Assembly (NCBI GenBank): GCA_036558305.1
Contig: DATBFX010000531.1
Location: 1-5,003 of the forward strand
Length of the DNA: 5,003 nt
Direction: 5' to 3'
Source: DATBFX01 sp036558305
GTDB taxonomy: Bacteria > Chloroflexota > Chloroflexia > Thermomicrobiales > UBA6265
Shown: piece after piece, positions 1-5,003 of the stretch
How positions within the stretch are numbered: position 1 is the first letter of the stretch
Layout of the letters: every line of letters begins with the position of its first letter
Made by a program: the position numbers and the translations under genes
The notes under the pieces: model-generated
Seen by the model: only the letters and a program-made list of their open reading frames with translations
Database searches by the model: none
Told to the model about the DNA's origin: nothing

Positions 1-921
1 GAACATCCTGAGCGCAGCGAAGGACCTCTCCACGTCGGGGCTGGAGAGCAACCACGTTGCGGCAATCGCCACGCAGGCATTGTCGATCTGGTGGCGACCG
101 ACGAGACCGGATGTCAGGTTCTCGAACGTTCCCCAGGGTCCGGTTGCCGAGAAGGAGCGCCAGGTCCCGGTCCACTCCCAATCGCGCCCACCGACGTAGA
201 GCGCGCTTTCCCGTTCCTTCGCCACCTGCTCGATGACGGCGAGGGCTTCGGGCGGTTGCGGGGAGAGGGCGACCGGGCGGCCGGGTTTGATGATGCCGGC
301 CTTTTGGGCGGCGATCTTGGGAAGGGTGTCGCCGAGGACGGCCGTGTGCTCCAAATCGAGCGCGGTGATGACCGAGACGAGGGGAGTGACGACGTTGGTC
401 GCGTCGAGGGTACCGCCGAGACCGACTTCGACGACGGCGAGGTCGCAGCCGGCGCTGGCGAAGTGGTCGAGGGCCATCGCGGTCGTCAACTCGAAGGCGG
501 TGACCTCGCCGAGTTCGGGCCGCTCGCGTTCGACGGTTCGCGCGGCGTCGAGAGCGCGGCGCGTCAGGGCGGCGAAGGCGGACTCATCGATCGGCCGTCC
601 GGCGACGGCGATGCGCTCGCGCATCGTGTGCAGATGGGGTTGGGTGTAGCGACCGGCGCGGTAGCCGGCGGTAGGCAGGATCGCATCGATGAAGGCGCAG
701 GTCGAGCCTTTGCCCTTGCTGCCGGCGACGTGGACGATGCCGTAGCGCTCGTGCGGACGACCGAGCCGATCGAGGAGGGCAGCCGTGCGGCGCAGCCCGA
801 GATCGGCCGCGGCGTCGCCGGCGAACGGGTTGCTGATGAAACCGCGGTCGTAAGCAGAGCGTTCCCAGATCGCCCGTAAGGCGCTTCGGTAATCCCAGGT
901 GTTGTTGGTGTCTGTCTGCAC
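1..921 (-). CDS. folC: Folylpolyglutamate synthase / dihydrofolate synthase (FolC), 3' end cut by window edge
   Basis: A Mur-ligase-type, ATP-dependent cytoplasmic ligase that adds glutamate to folates and, in bifunctional members, to dihydropteroate. The frame is open from a GTG at 921 to the window edge: 307 residues, against about 420-450 for the family, so the C-terminal glutamate-ligase domain is missing. Visible motifs are the P-loop HVAGSKGKGST (residues 64-74), TQPHL (92-96), the metal-site Glu in VEVGLGG (Glu165) followed by LDATN, DLEHT with His192, and the lysine that is carbamylated in the family in QKAGIIKPG (Lys207). GRHQIDN (275-281) follows. The usual GGR before LDATN reads GGT here. 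The GTG start is supported by GGAG seven bases upstream. The gene lies 78 bases downstream of nadB in the same direction, so it probably shares that transcript. The family assignment is firm. Whether it has both activities cannot be decided from this part. Confidence 0.95.
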   Translation of the reverse strand, partial: MQTDTNNTWDYRSALRAIWERSAYDRGFISNPFAGDAAADLGLRRTAALLDRLGRPHERYGIVHVAGSKGKGSTCAFIDAILPTAGYRAGRYTQPHLHTMRERIAVAGRPIDESAFAALTRRALDAARTVERERPELGEVTAFELTTAMALDHFASAGCDLAVVEVGLGGTLDATNVVTPLVSVITALDLEHTAVLGDTLPKIAAQKAGIIKPGRPVALSPQPPEALAVIEQVAKERESALYVGGRDWEWTGTWRSFSATGPWGTFENLTSGLVGRHQIDNACVAIAATWLLSSPDVERSFAALRMF

Positions 922-928
922 GGGCTCG

Positions 929-932
929 CTCC
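929..932 (-). promoter_or_regulatory. Ribosome binding site of folC
   Basis: GGAG on the minus strand, seven bases before the GTG codon at 921. It is the reason for choosing this GTG. No good ATG lies nearby in frame, and the protein then begins at a length normal for FolC ahead of its P-loop. Confidence 0.6.
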
Positions 933-999
933 GGTTCCTCGGACGATCGCTACCGCTTCAACGCGCAACCGAGGCGATTGGTTGCCGATGAGGTGCGCA

Positions 1000-2718
1000 T
1001 CAAGCGATCTGCCGTGCCGCCTGGAGGGCCGAATAGCGCCAGGCTCGACCATCGGCACCGCCGAATGCCAGGTGGCAACCGGCGAGCGACGGATTCGTCG
1101 TCGGGAAGTCGGCGCGGAAGTGGGCGCCGCGACTCTCTTCGCGGAGCGTCGCCGCACTGATGACGGCGGCGGCAGCGAGGGCGAGGTTGCGGAGTTCCCA
1201 GACCGCGCGATTGTCGGCCGGCATTTCGGCCAGGCTCGAGCGCGCTTCTGCGACCACCTCGGCGGCGCGTGCAAGACCTACGGCGTCGCGGACCACGGCG
1301 ACATCGCGACTCATCGCTTGCTGGATCGCCTCGCGGAGCGTGACGAGCGCGGCCCCGTCGGCAACTGGACGGGTGGTTCGCGACGGCGAGGAGCCAAGGT
1401 CGGCCGGAACAGCCTCCGATCCCGCGCATGGTGATCCGGTCGAACCCGATGCGAGGCGGTCGGCCGCCGCGATGCCGAAGACGAGCCCTTCGAGGAGCGA
1501 ATTGCTGGCGAGGCGGTTGGCGCCGTGGACACCGGTGCAGGCCGCCTCGCCCAGGGCGAGCAAACCGGGCAGGCTGGTTCGGCCGTCGGTACCGGCGACG
1601 ATGCCGCCCATGAAGTAGTGGGCGGCCGGGGCGACGGGGATGAGATTGGCGGCGAGGTCGAGACCGCGGGCGGTGAGCTCGCGCGAGATCGTCGGGAAGC
1701 GGCGGTGCATGGCGGCGGCGTCGAGGTGGCGAAGATCGAGGAAGACGTGGTCGGCGCCGTCGATCACCATCTGGCGTTGGATACCGCGGGCGACGACGTC
1801 GCGCGGGGCCAACTCCGCGAGCGGATGGAGGGCGGTCATGAAGCGTTCGCCGTTCTCGCTCCGCAGGTACGCGCCTTCCCCGCGGACCGCCTCGGAGACG
1901 AGAAACGGGGCGCCATTCGGGAGCGCGAGCACCGTCGGATGGAACTGGGCAAACTCGACGTCGGCGACGGCGACGCCGGCCCGCAAGGCCATCGCGAGGC
2001 CGTCCGCCGTGGCGCCGGGTGGATTGGAGGTGGTCGCCCAGAGTTGGCCGGCACCGCCGGCGGCGATGACGACGGTCTCGGCTTCGAACACGATCGGCGG
2101 TTCGTTTGGCGAGAGCTGGGCGATCAAGCCGGTGCAGCGACCGGCGGCAATGGTGAGATCGATCGCAAACGCACGTTCCCAGACGTCGACGGTGGGGCGG
2201 GCGCGGACGGCGGCAACGAGCGCACGCTCGATTTCGGCCCCCGTGGCGTCGCCGCCCGCGTGGAGGACTCGGCGGCGGCTGTGGGCGGCCTCCCGGCCGA
2301 GCAGGATGTCCCCGGTCGTCGGGTCGCGATCGAAGTTGGCGCCGGTGTCGAGGAGCCAGCGGACGGCTTCGGGTGCGCCGTCGACCAGTCGCCGCACCGC
2401 CTCCGGGTCGCAGAGACCGGCACCGGCGGCCAGGGTGTCGGTTTCGTGCAGTTCCGGCGAATCGTCCGCGCCGATCGCGGCCGAGAGACCGCCCTGGGCG
2501 TAGCGGGTGTTGCTCTCGCCGAGTGCGCCTTTCGTGAGCAGGGCGACGCGCCGGGTGGGAGGCAGTCTGAGCGTGAAGGCGAGCCCGGCGACACCGGCGC
2601 CAACGACGACGAGGTCGTAGTGGCGACGCACGAGTGTTTCTGAGAGGCCCGGTTCGAGGAGAGGCTGAGCGAATCGGGCGAGATCGAGCGGGGGTTGGGG
2701 AACGGCAGGAATCTTCAT
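1000..2718 (-). CDS. nadB: L-aspartate oxidase (NadB)
   Basis: A cytoplasmic FAD flavoprotein that oxidises L-aspartate to iminoaspartate, the first step of de novo NAD synthesis. Its product is used by NadA, encoded further right. The protein has 572 residues. In order: an N-terminal extension of about 33 residues, the FAD dinucleotide fold VVVGAGVAGLAF (37-48), SNTRYAQGG (69-77), HSRRRVLHAGGDATG (146-160), and the capping domain with FAQFHPT (His260) and RDVVARGI (Arg306). Then come APAAHYFMGGI (His367), NRLASNSLLEGLVFG (Arg402), a Ser/Pro/Ala-rich linker (about 424-453) and the C-terminal helical domain, ending with ESRGAHFRADFP. Glu143, His260, Arg306, His367 and Arg402 appear to match the substrate-site residues of the E. 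coli enzyme. The frame stays open 83 codons further upstream, but the ATG at 2718 is preferred because a promoter lies immediately before it and those extra codons look like non-protein sequence. No Shine-Dalgarno is seen, which fits leaderless translation. A GTG at residue 30 is a less likely start. Confidence 0.96.
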   Translation of the reverse strand: MKIPAVPQPPLDLARFAQPLLEPGLSETLVRRHYDLVVVGAGVAGLAFTLRLPPTRRVALLTKGALGESNTRYAQGGLSAAIGADDSPELHETDTLAAGAGLCDPEAVRRLVDGAPEAVRWLLDTGANFDRDPTTGDILLGREAAHSRRRVLHAGGDATGAEIERALVAAVRARPTVDVWERAFAIDLTIAAGRCTGLIAQLSPNEPPIVFEAETVVIAAGGAGQLWATTSNPPGATADGLAMALRAGVAVADVEFAQFHPTVLALPNGAPFLVSEAVRGEGAYLRSENGERFMTALHPLAELAPRDVVARGIQRQMVIDGADHVFLDLRHLDAAAMHRRFPTISRELTARGLDLAANLIPVAPAAHYFMGGIVAGTDGRTSLPGLLALGEAACTGVHGANRLASNSLLEGLVFGIAAADRLASGSTGSPCAGSEAVPADLGSSPSRTTRPVADGAALVTLREAIQQAMSRDVAVVRDAVGLARAAEVVAEARSSLAEMPADNRAVWELRNLALAAAAVISAATLREESRGAHFRADFPTTNPSLAGCHLAFGGADGRAWRYSALQAARQIA

Positions 2719-2723
2719 GGGAG

Positions 2724-2744
2724 TTAGTGTATCACTGACACGAA
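2724..2744. promoter_or_regulatory. Putative operator over the nadB promoter
   Basis: An imperfect 21-base palindrome on the + strand: TTAGTGT, seven bases, then ACACGAA. Six of seven arm positions are complementary. It covers the predicted nadB -10 and part of the spacer, a position where a bound protein would block polymerase. A related site with the same TTAGTGT-N5-TGACA core lies before nadA. The GTGT/ACAC-type symmetry recalls sites of the Nudix-related NAD repressor NrtR, but this comparison is from memory and no regulator gene is in the window. Confidence 0.45.
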
Positions 2745-2755
2745 GTGGGTGTCGA
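2726..2755 (-). promoter_or_regulatory. Predicted nadB promoter, leaderless
   Basis: Read on the minus strand: a -35 of TCGACA (2755-2750, five of six consensus), an 18-base spacer, then TACACT (2731-2726, four of six) preceded by TGA, giving an extended -10 TGN. Only seven bases separate the -10 from the ATG at 2718, so transcription should begin at or next to the start codon. This agrees with the missing ribosome binding site. It is a prediction from consensus matching only. Confidence 0.55.
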
Positions 2756-2801
2756 GGGCAAGAAGCCGTGTGGGCGTCCGCGCGACGTTCCCATGGCATC
2801 G

Positions 2802-2810
2802 TGCTAGGAT
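2802..2810 (+). promoter_or_regulatory. Predicted extended -10 promoter of the antitoxin-PIN cassette
   Basis: TGCTAGGAT is an extended -10 element (TGN followed by TAGGAT, four of six consensus), about 33 bases before the antitoxin ATG. Transcription would start near 2817, leaving a leader of about 27 bases that contains the ribosome binding site. The -35 region is poor (GCGACG around 2782-2787), as is tolerated with extended -10 promoters. A small inverted repeat, CGTC-N5-GACG at 2775-2787, overlaps that -35 region and might be an autoregulatory site, but it is short. Confidence 0.35.
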
Positions 2811-2833
2811 TCGGCGGGACGGGTCTTCGGATT

Positions 2834-2838
2834 GGTGA
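2834..2838 (+). promoter_or_regulatory. Ribosome binding site of the antitoxin-like gene
   Basis: GGTGA five bases before the ATG at 2844. It favours that ATG over a TTG at 2832 in the same frame, which overlaps the site itself. Confidence 0.45.
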
Positions 2839-2843
2839 CAGCA

Positions 2844-3134
2844 ATGGCAGTTGAGCGCAAGCGCGTCCGAGTCCAAAAGAGTGGCAAGACCGCCTCCTCC
2901 GCCGGGGATGGCCGCAGGGCTGACCCGAAGGCGAATATTCAGGCATCCGAAATCGCTCACGAAGCACCTCGCACCCCGCAAGAGGTGGCGCTCTTTGAAG
3001 CGCTCGATGAGATTGGTGCAGCCTTGAGGGAACAGGGGCTCACGCTGGAGGACATGATCGAAAGCGGACGGGAAATCCGAGCCCAATTGATCGAAGAGAT
3101 GTATGGCCTCAAGTCCGATGCGGACGATACGTAA
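2844..3134 (+). CDS. Small antitoxin-like protein paired with the PIN ribonuclease
   Basis: A 96-residue hydrophilic protein whose likely role, inferred from position, is to neutralise the PIN protein encoded next. Residues 1-40 are Lys/Arg-, Ser- and Ala-rich and look disordered (MAVERKRVRVQKSGK at the start). Residues 44-88 look helical, with a TPQEVALFEALDEIGAALRE segment and then GLTLEDMIESGREIRAQLIEE, ending MYGLKSDADDT. I do not recognise a named family, and no ribbon-helix-helix, AbrB or Phd/YefM motif is evident. A basic flexible end plus a helical segment that could bind a toxin would suit an antitoxin. Its 3' end overlaps the PIN gene, a typical toxin-antitoxin arrangement with translational coupling. 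The start is the ATG at 2844, with GGTGA upstream. A TTG at 2832 would add four residues. That the gene is real is fairly certain. That it is an antitoxin is inference. Confidence 0.75.
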   Translation: MAVERKRVRVQKSGKTASSAGDGRRADPKANIQASEIAHEAPRTPQEVALFEALDEIGAALREQGLTLEDMIESGREIRAQLIEEMYGLKSDADDT

Positions 3135-3555
3135 GGTATTCCTCGACAGTAGTGTCTTGTTCACCGCGGTCTACTCGTCCAGAGGTTTTGCGAATGACCT
3201 GTTGCTGTATGCACAACGAGGTCGTGTTGGGCTCGTGTTGTCCGATTTCGTCCTCGTTGAGACCGAGCGAAACCTTGAGAAGAGCGCCCCCTGGGCTGTT
3301 CCGGCCTTCGTCTACATCCGGAGCAACCTCACGTATCGATTGCGAAACCCCAGCCAACGGTTGATCGTCGACACCGAGCGAGTCGTCGTCACCAAGGACG
3401 CGCCGATCATCGCCGCCGCCCGCTCCGCCCACGTGAAGCTCGTCGCGACTTACGACCGCAAGCACCTGCTCTCCAATCGACAGGCCATTCTCGACGCCTT
3501 CGGCATCACCGTCGCGACGCCCGATGATATCCTGACTACCCTTCGCTTGCGCTAA
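3103..3555 (+). CDS. PIN-domain ribonuclease, probable toxin of a type II toxin-antitoxin pair
   Basis: A 150-residue single-domain protein of the PIN fold, the metal-dependent RNase family that includes VapC toxins. The expected acidic residues are present in order: Asp15 in VFLDSSVLF, Glu53 in VLVETERNL, Asp99 in VTKDAPIIAAA and Asp118 in LVATYDRKHL. Length is normal for a stand-alone PIN toxin, and no signal peptide or membrane segment is seen. The first 200 or so bases are clearly poorer in G+C (about 52% at 3181-3240) than the nad genes, a hint of transfer. The start is uncertain. The ATG at 3103 has only a weak AAGAG upstream. The ATG at 3118 (protein beginning MRTIRKVFLD) has no site but would place the first Asp at residue 10, typical of the family. 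Either start overlaps the preceding gene, by 32 or 17 bases. The PIN fold is confident. The toxin role is inferred from the pairing, and the RNA target is unknown. Confidence 0.88.
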   Translation: MASSPMRTIRKVFLDSSVLFTAVYSSRGFANDLLLYAQRGRVGLVLSDFVLVETERNLEKSAPWAVPAFVYIRSNLTYRLRNPSQRLIVDTERVVVTKDAPIIAAARSAHVKLVATYDRKHLLSNRQAILDAFGITVATPDDILTTLRLR

Positions 3556-3596
3556 ACCGTGCCGCCGCTGGGTCCTTGCCGCCCCCGCACCAGGAC

Positions 3597-3617
3597 TTAG
3601 TGTCATCTTGACAATTA
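3597..3617. promoter_or_regulatory. Putative operator over the nadA promoter
   Basis: TTAGTGT, seven bases, then ACAATTA, with an inner inverted repeat TGTCA-TCT-TGACA at 3601-3613. Seven of ten opposed positions pair. It is identical to the nadB-side site at 13 of 21 positions, including all of TTAGTGT and TGACA at the same spacing. It contains the nadA -35 hexamer, so binding would compete with polymerase. Together the two sites suggest co-repression of nadA and nadB by one factor. Confidence 0.45.
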
Positions 3618-3636
3618 CTAGCCCGGTGTTTATGCT
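3608..3636 (+). promoter_or_regulatory. Predicted nadA promoter, housekeeping sigma type
   Basis: A perfect -35 TTGACA (3608-3613), an ideal 17-base spacer and TATGCT (3631-3636, four of six consensus). The surrounding bases are much richer in A+T than the region in general. Transcription should start near 3643, giving nadA a leader of about 128 bases. This is the best promoter match in the window. Confidence 0.7.
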
Positions 3637-3684
3637 CTCGGTTGCGAGGCAGGCGAGTTGGCACGGACGGACCGGGGTCAACAG

Positions 3685-3746
3685 CGCCGGCCGGACCGAC
3701 GAGCGATGGTGGGCTCGACGAAGGGTCCGCACCGGGGAGGCCGGCG
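3685..3746 (+). other. Potentially structured nadA mRNA leader
   Basis: Three nested helices can be drawn in the untranslated leader: 3685-3691 with 3740-3746 (CGCCGGC/GCCGGCG, seven pairs), 3692-3697 with 3724-3729 (CGGACC/GGTCCG, six pairs) and 3700-3704 with 3713-3717 (CGAGC/GCTCG, five pairs, eight-base loop). CGGACCG also occurs at 3668-3674, so it could compete for the same GGTCCG partner. The fold ends just before the ribosome binding site. I could not match it to a known riboswitch. In sequence this GC-rich such pairings also arise by chance. Confidence 0.25.
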
Positions 3747-3753
3747 GCGGGCG

Positions 3754-3760
3754 AGAGGAG
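3754..3760 (+). promoter_or_regulatory. Ribosome binding site of nadA
   Basis: AGAGGAG, ten bases before the ATG at 3771. The spacing is slightly long, but it is the only good site, and it fixes the start of an open frame that upstream lacks an obvious ATG. Confidence 0.6.
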
Positions 3761-3770
3761 AATCCCGGCG

Positions 3771-5003
3771 ATGCTCACGGTTCTTGCGCCGACCGATGCC
3801 CCGACCCGGTCGGCCGCCACGCTCGACTTCGACGCCAGCCAGTCGACATGGTTCGATCGGCCGCAACTCCCGGTCGCCGACTGCGTTCCCGAAGAGGGGA
3901 CCGGGGCGTACGCGACGTTGCGGCGCTACGGGGCGCAGGCACTCCGCCAGGAGCGCATCCCGCGCCACTACTTCAAGATGCCGGGCGAGGAACGGGACGA
4001 GCGGATTTGGGCATTGCGGCATCAACTCGGCGAGCGCCTCGTCATCCTCGGTCATCACTACCAGCGGGACGAAGTCGTCCAGTTCGCGGATTTCCGGGGC
4101 GATTCGTTCAAGTTGTCCCAGCAGGCGGCCGGGCGCAAGGACGCCTCCTCCATCCTGTTCTGCGGCGTCCACTTCATGGCGGAGAGCGCCGACATTCTCG
4201 CGGCCGATCGTCAGCGGGTGATCCTTCCCAATCTCGCCGCCGGGTGCTCGATGGCCGACATGGCCGACGAGCCTCAGGTGCGCTCCTGTTGGCAGCAGCT
4301 CGGCGACGCGGTCGGCGGCGGGACGGTACCGGTGACGTACATGAATTCGTCGGCGGCGCTGAAGGCCTTCTGCGGGGAACACGGCGGCGTCGTGTGCACG
4401 TCTTCCAACGCCAGCCGCGTCCTCGAATGGGCGTTCGAGCGCGGCGAGCGCGTGCTCTTCTTCCCCGACGAGCACCTCGGCCGTAACAGCGGGGTGAAGC
4501 TCGGCATTCCCGATGACGCGATGGTCGTGTGGGATCCGCGCCGTCCGCTCGGCGGCGCCTCGATGGACGCCCTCCGCCGAACGAAATTGGTTCTCTGGCG
4601 CGGTTGGTGCTCGGTACACGCGCGCTTCACCGTCGCACAGATCGAAGCGGCGCGTCGCGCCCATCCGGGCATCTCGATCATCGTGCCTCCGGAGTGCCGC
4701 CGCGAAGTCGTCGACGCGGCCGATCTCGACGGCTCGACAGAGCGGATTCTCGAGGCGATCTCGACGTCGCCGTCGGGCAGCGCGTGGGCTGTCGGCACCG
4801 AGATCAACATGGTCAACCGCCTGGCGGCCGCGCATCCGGACAAGCGGATCTTCTGCCTCGACCCCGTCATTTGCCCCTGCTCGACCATGTACCGAATCCA
4901 CCCGGCCTATCTCGCGTGGGTCTTGGAGGCGCTGGTGCGCGGCGAGGTCGTGAACGAGATCACCGTCTCAGAGAGCGTGAAGGCGTCGGCGCGCGTTGCG
5001 CTC
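3771..5003 (+). CDS. nadA: Quinolinate synthase (NadA), long type, 3' end cut by window edge
   Basis: A cytoplasmic [4Fe-4S] enzyme that condenses iminoaspartate, the NadB product, with dihydroxyacetone phosphate to quinolinate. 411 codons are visible. The end VKASARVAL is close to the usual C-terminus, so probably only about ten residues are missing. The N-terminal extension (about 1-65, before RIPRHYFKMP) makes it longer than the roughly 350-370-residue classical enzymes. Motifs: LGHHYQRDEV (His95, His96, Tyr97), ADFRGDSFKLS (Ser112), FCGVHFMAES (124-143 region), AAGCSMADMAD (Cys159), TYMNSSA (189-195), VVCTSSNAS, FFPDEHLGRN, WRGWCSVH (Cys280), DGSTERI (320-326) and VICPCSTMYRI (Cys368, Cys370). 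By alignment to the B. subtilis enzyme from memory, Cys159, Cys280 and Cys370 are the cluster ligands. Oddity: the conserved HPEC motif reads PPEC (306-309), losing a His thought to contact substrate. The gene has its own promoter and probable operator, and a leader of about 128 bases. Identity is secure. Confidence 0.96.
   Translation, partial: MLTVLAPTDAPTRSAATLDFDASQSTWFDRPQLPVADCVPEEGTGAYATLRRYGAQALRQERIPRHYFKMPGEERDERIWALRHQLGERLVILGHHYQRDEVVQFADFRGDSFKLSQQAAGRKDASSILFCGVHFMAESADILAADRQRVILPNLAAGCSMADMADEPQVRSCWQQLGDAVGGGTVPVTYMNSSAALKAFCGEHGGVVCTSSNASRVLEWAFERGERVLFFPDEHLGRNSGVKLGIPDDAMVVWDPRRPLGGASMDALRRTKLVLWRGWCSVHARFTVAQIEAARRAHPGISIIVPPECRREVVDAADLDGSTERILEAISTSPSGSAWAVGTEINMVNRLAAAHPDKRIFCLDPVICPCSTMYRIHPAYLAWVLEALVRGEVVNEITVSESVKASARVAL

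Noticed and set aside
91..879. + strand open frame of about 262 codons opposite folC
   Set aside because: Antisense shadow of folC, with repetitive Gly/Glu/Asp/Arg composition and no motif.
965..985. Inverted repeat GCAACC/GGTTGC between nadB and folC
   Set aside because: Six pairs, a nine-base loop and no T-run. Too weak to call a terminator.
1525..2643. Long + strand open frame of about 372 codons opposite nadB
   Set aside because: It lies wholly antisense to a well-supported nadB and has the Gly/Asp/Glu-rich, low-complexity make-up expected from a reversed high-GC gene. No domain is recognisable.
2719..2967. N-terminal extension of NadB by 83 residues
   Set aside because: It would cross the promoter, the operator and the opposite-strand antitoxin gene. 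The residues are Arg/Pro/Ser-rich and unlike NadB starts.
3572..3596. GTCCT/AGGAC hairpin after the PIN gene
   Set aside because: Only five pairs around a 15-base loop and no T-run after it, so not credible as an intrinsic terminator.
3608..4486. + strand open frames overlapping nadA in other frames
   Set aside because: Arg/Gly-rich out-of-frame translations of nadA and its leader, with no domain.
1..5003. CRISPR arrays, insertion sequences, tRNA or rRNA genes
   Set aside because: Looked for by eye on both strands. No regularly spaced repeats, transposase or RNA-gene sequence was seen.

Overview
The window is compact, high-GC bacterial DNA. One 60-base stretch inside nadB, counted by hand, is 78% G+C, whereas a 60-base stretch inside the PIN gene is only about 52%. 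The gene content (long-type quinolinate synthase, L-aspartate oxidase, FolC, a PIN-type toxin pair) and a leaderless-looking nadB would suit Chloroflexota such as Thermomicrobia, but the window alone does not settle the taxonomy.

Layout, left to right. On the minus strand lies folC (921 to 1, cut by the left edge). Upstream of it, also on minus, is nadB (2718 to 1000). The two probably form a nadB-folC transcription unit with a 78-base gap. On the plus strand there is a two-gene cassette: a 96-residue antitoxin-like protein (2844-3134) overlapping a PIN-domain ribonuclease (3103-3555). After a 215-base regulatory gap comes nadA (3771 to the right edge, cut within roughly its last ten or so codons).

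NadB oxidises L-aspartate to iminoaspartate, and NadA condenses it with dihydroxyacetone phosphate to quinolinate. These are the first two steps of de novo NAD synthesis. The third enzyme, NadC, is not in the window. FolC works in the separate folate pathway.

The most interesting signal is regulatory. Similar 21-base imperfect palindromes (shared core TTAGTGT-N5-TGACA) sit on the nadB promoter (over the -10) and on the nadA promoter (over the -35), 873 bases apart. They look like operators for one repressor controlling both genes. The lower-GC toxin-antitoxin cassette sits between them and has its own likely promoter, so it may have been inserted between two divergent nad genes. NadA also shows a His-to-Pro change in a normally conserved HPEC motif, and a GC-rich leader that can fold into nested stems.
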